DNA of 5,734 nt from an uncultured Chloroflexota bacterium (GTDB taxonomy: Bacteria > Chloroflexota > Limnocylindria > Limnocylindrales > Limnocylindraceae): the NCBI GenBank assembly GCA_903938075.1, contig CAJABS010000207.1:1-5734 (forward strand), written 5' to 3'. The position numbers and the translations under genes were made by a program. The notes under the pieces are model-generated. The model did not search any database and had not been told where the DNA came from. It was given only the letters and a program-made list of their open reading frames with translations. Positions 5,692 through 5,734 of the stretch are shown piece after piece; position 1 is the first letter of the stretch, and each line of letters starts with the position of its first letter.

Positions 5692-5734
5692 CCCTTCACC
5701 CTTCGGCTCTTCTCTTCAACCCCCGTGCGTGTCG
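5692..5734 (-). other. Edge region: nrnA upstream sequence, probably the 3' end of the preceding gene
   Basis: By synteny the preceding gene should be rbfA (30S ribosome-binding factor A). All three minus-strand frames reach a stop here: one inside the nrnA start as an ATGA overlap (ending RRVKG), one at 5696-5698 (ending RRAEG) and one further upstream (ending THGG). With at most 14 codons visible I cannot tell which frame is coding, nor confirm RbfA. Confidence 0.3.
5699..5704 (-). promoter_or_regulatory. Likely nrnA ribosome binding site
   Basis: On the minus strand this reads GAAGGG, 7 bases before the ATG. The same hexamer is repeated immediately before the ATG at 5692-5697, too close to be used. 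It is a moderate match to a Shine-Dalgarno sequence. Confidence 0.5.

Overview
The window is a compact bacterial chromosome segment with every gene on the minus strand, so transcription runs from right to left. By eye G+C is near 60% (not counted exactly). The order nrnA - truB - ribF - rpsO - pnp is the downstream part of the conserved translation/RNA-metabolism cluster that usually begins nusA-infB-rbfA. The presence of nrnA between the expected rbfA position and truB fits Gram-positive-like lineages (Actinomycetota, Bacillota, Chloroflexota) better than enterobacteria. The sequence alone does not fix the phylum; Chloroflexota or a related environmental lineage is only a guess.

Layout from right to left: 43 bases at the right edge (5692-5734) hold the nrnA ribosome binding site and probably the tail of an upstream gene. 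They are followed by nrnA (DHH/DHHA1 nanoRNase/pAp phosphatase, 5691-4624), truB (tRNA pseudouridine-55 synthase, 4619-3657) and ribF (FAD synthetase, 3660-2824, overlapping truB by 4 bases). Next come an 84-base leader with two hairpins, rpsO (ribosomal protein S15, TTG start, 2739-2470), a 76-base gap with a perfect 7-bp hairpin, and pnp (polynucleotide phosphorylase, from 2393 past the left edge). Almost all of the window is coding; there is no mobile element, CRISPR array, tRNA or rRNA.

The most remarkable feature is in pnp. Its reading frame is open from 2393 to the left edge (797 codons) and holds both RNase PH cores, the KH domain and the start of the S1 domain. A complete DEDDh (DnaQ/PolC-type) 3'-5' exonuclease domain of about 160 residues sits inside the alpha-helical linker between the two RNase PH cores, with all five catalytic residues present (D258, E260, D341, H396, D401). 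Relative to E. coli PNPase (recalled, not searched) the numbering is collinear before the insert and shifted by 163 residues after it. This predicts a single polypeptide carrying a phosphorolytic and a hydrolytic 3'-exonuclease centre.

A second oddity is RibF: the FMN adenylyltransferase half looks intact, but the riboflavin kinase half is shortened and lacks its signature motif, so the protein is probably a monofunctional FAD synthetase. Together the genes cover ribosome assembly and tRNA modification (S15, TruB), flavin cofactor synthesis (RibF), and RNA decay down to mononucleotides (PNPase-exonuclease fusion plus NrnA).
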